From assembly GCA_046302135.1 (NCBI GenBank), contig JBKCIQ010000079.1, forward strand, positions 1 to 33,592: 33,592 nucleotides of DNA, written 5' to 3'. This document shows positions 32,658 through 33,592 of the stretch, one piece after another. The notes beneath the pieces are model-generated. The model worked only from the letters and a program-made list of their open reading frames with translations. It did no database searches and was not told the DNA's origin. The stretch's first letter is position 1. Each line of letters begins with the position of its first letter. Made by a program: the position numbers and the translations under genes. The stretch comes from AM-1111 sp046302135 (GTDB lineage Bacteria; Bacteroidota; Bacteroidia; B-17B0; Aurantibacillaceae).

Positions 32658-33530
32658 TCAAGTTTTAACCCTTTCTGCTTTTAAAAATCTATGATGACCA
32701 TTAATATCTTTTACTATTTCAGTATTAAAACAGAATTTTTTTGCGATTAAAACAACATCATTTGCAAATTTCGGATTCAGTTCGAAAAACAAAAAGGGAA
32801 CAGATTTTATTGATGCATATTCAATTATTCTATAGTAAAAAATTACGGGATTATTTTCATCTGAAAATAATGCGAGATGTGGTTCAAAATCTAAAACATT
32901 CTTCTTTATGTTTTGTTTTTCTTTATAACTGATATAAGGAGGGTTTGAAACAATCACATCAGGTATTTGCAAATCAGGATAATCAAATAACCTTAGTGCA
33001 TTAACTTTTGAAAAATTTACATTAACACCATTTGCCTCAGCATTCTGTTTAGCCAGCAATAAAGCTTCTTCCGAAATATCTATTGCAAAAACCGAAGCCT
33101 CAGATAATTTATCTTTAAGAGTAATCGCGATGCATCCGCTTCCCGTACCTATGTCCAGAATTTTTAAATCTGATTTTTTTATACCTACAGAAAATCGCGC
33201 AACCATTTGCACTAATTCTTCAGTTTCTGGACGAGGAATTAAAACATTTTCATTTACTTTAAATTTAAGTCCGTAAAACTCTGCTTCACCCAAAATATAT
33301 TGAATCGGTTTGTGTTTTTTTAAATCCTTACATATAAAATTCAATTTCAATAAATCACTTTGAAGAATATTTTCATTACATCTTAAAATGAGTTCAGCCT
33401 TTGAAAATCCAAGAACATGATTGAAACTCATTGAGATCAATTGATTTACTTCATCTTCAGGATAAATTTCTGAGAGTTCTTTTCGAAAAAAACCAATGAT
33501 GTCAGAAATTTTATTAGATGGAATTCTCAT
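32658..33530 (-). CDS. prmC: peptide chain release factor N5-glutamine methyltransferase
   Basis: A 290-aa PrmC/HemK, which methylates the GGQ Gln of release factors RF1/RF2. The N-terminal helical domain is followed by 'KHKPIQYILGEAEFYGLKFKV' (about 73-92), 'VLIPRPETEELVQ', the SAM loop 'ILDIGTGSGCIAI' (124-136), and the catalytic NPPY at 196-199 in 'VSNPPYIS'. The C-terminal 'FFELNPKFA' motif is also seen. The start lies at 33530 with a short TCTGA-AAAA-TCAGA hairpin (33531-33544) directly before it, which could affect initiation. Confidence 0.95.
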   Translation of the reverse strand: MRIPSNKISDIIGFFRKELSEIYPEDEVNQLISMSFNHVLGFSKAELILRCNENILQSDLLKLNFICKDLKKHKPIQYILGEAEFYGLKFKVNENVLIPRPETEELVQMVARFSVGIKKSDLKILDIGTGSGCIAITLKDKLSEASVFAIDISEEALLLAKQNAEANGVNVNFSKVNALRLFDYPDLQIPDVIVSNPPYISYKEKQNIKKNVLDFEPHLALFSDENNPVIFYYRIIEYASIKSVPFLFFELNPKFANDVVLIAKKFCFNTEIVKDINGHHRFLKAERVKT

Positions 33531-33592
33531 TCTGAAAAATCAGATGGTCCAGGTAGTAAGTCCTTGATGAGTCAATTTAAATGGCTGTACAC

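Noticed and set aside
33531..33544. Hairpin TCTGA-AAAA-TCAGA directly before prmC ATG
   Set aside because: Only five base pairs; it is noted in the prmC entry, but not supported as a regulatory element.

Overview
The window looks like a chromosome segment of a Bacteroidota bacterium, probably a free-living, light-exposed member of the Cytophagia/Chitinophagia/Saprospiria part of the phylum. Evidence: low GC with A-rich leaders, several near-perfect Bacteroidota promoters (TAnnTTTG at -7, in two cases with TTTG about 20-23 bases upstream), a PorT-like outer-membrane barrel, a surE-lpxB operon, a zinc ribbon methyltransferase and a bacterial polyprenyl synthase. It is mostly chromosomal core and stress genes, with one intact insertion sequence. 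Genes are densely packed, and no gene-free stretch exceeds about 180 bases. I saw no tRNA, rRNA or CRISPR array.

Layout. 88-4034: a light/pterin module. A minus-strand operon (CRY-DASH, SRPBCC protein, SDR, flavin reductase) diverges from a GTP cyclohydrolase I gene across a 93-base intergenic region that holds a 25-base palindrome. 4012-6245: GNAT acetyltransferase, membrane glycosyltransferase 2 and a Sua5/YciO protein. 6304-7593: a MiaE-like tRNA hydroxylase with a nearly leaderless promoter, convergent with a membrane zinc peptidase. 7768-11132: surE, a small membrane protein, lpxB and a SpoIID-domain protein, tightly packed. 11274-13643: a PAS histidine kinase and a CRP-fused response regulator. 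13655-17888 (minus): PorT-like barrel, ubiX and an HTTM-domain protein, split by a 1,396-bp IS4-type element with perfect 15-bp ends and a 9-bp target duplication. 17960-20173: rfbA, polyprenyl synthase and an alkyltransferase-like (ATL) protein.

20178-27789 is rich in stress and photobiology genes: baeRF-like protein and phosphoribosyltransferase (minus), erythromycin-esterase-family protein and site-2 protease (plus), then a minus operon of an atypical photolyase/cryptochrome, a 53-aa DUF2256 zinc-ribbon protein (absent from simple long-frame lists) and an FeS bacterial cryptochrome/photolyase. 27940-31472 is a surface-glycan operon (methyltransferase, flippase, polysialyltransferase-like enzyme). 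31604-33530 holds a eukaryotic-type 6-pyruvoyl-tetrahydropterin synthase with a second GTP cyclohydrolase I, then prmC convergent.

The most coherent story is photobiology joined to pterin/flavin chemistry. Three different photolyase/cryptochrome proteins, two GTP cyclohydrolases I, a PTPS with the animal-type active site, an SDR lacking the catalytic Tyr, a flavin reductase and an ATL protein lie within 33 kb. The coupling of the CRY-DASH operon to its own folE copy is the best candidate for an under-described system. Its function is inference and is not shown by the sequence.
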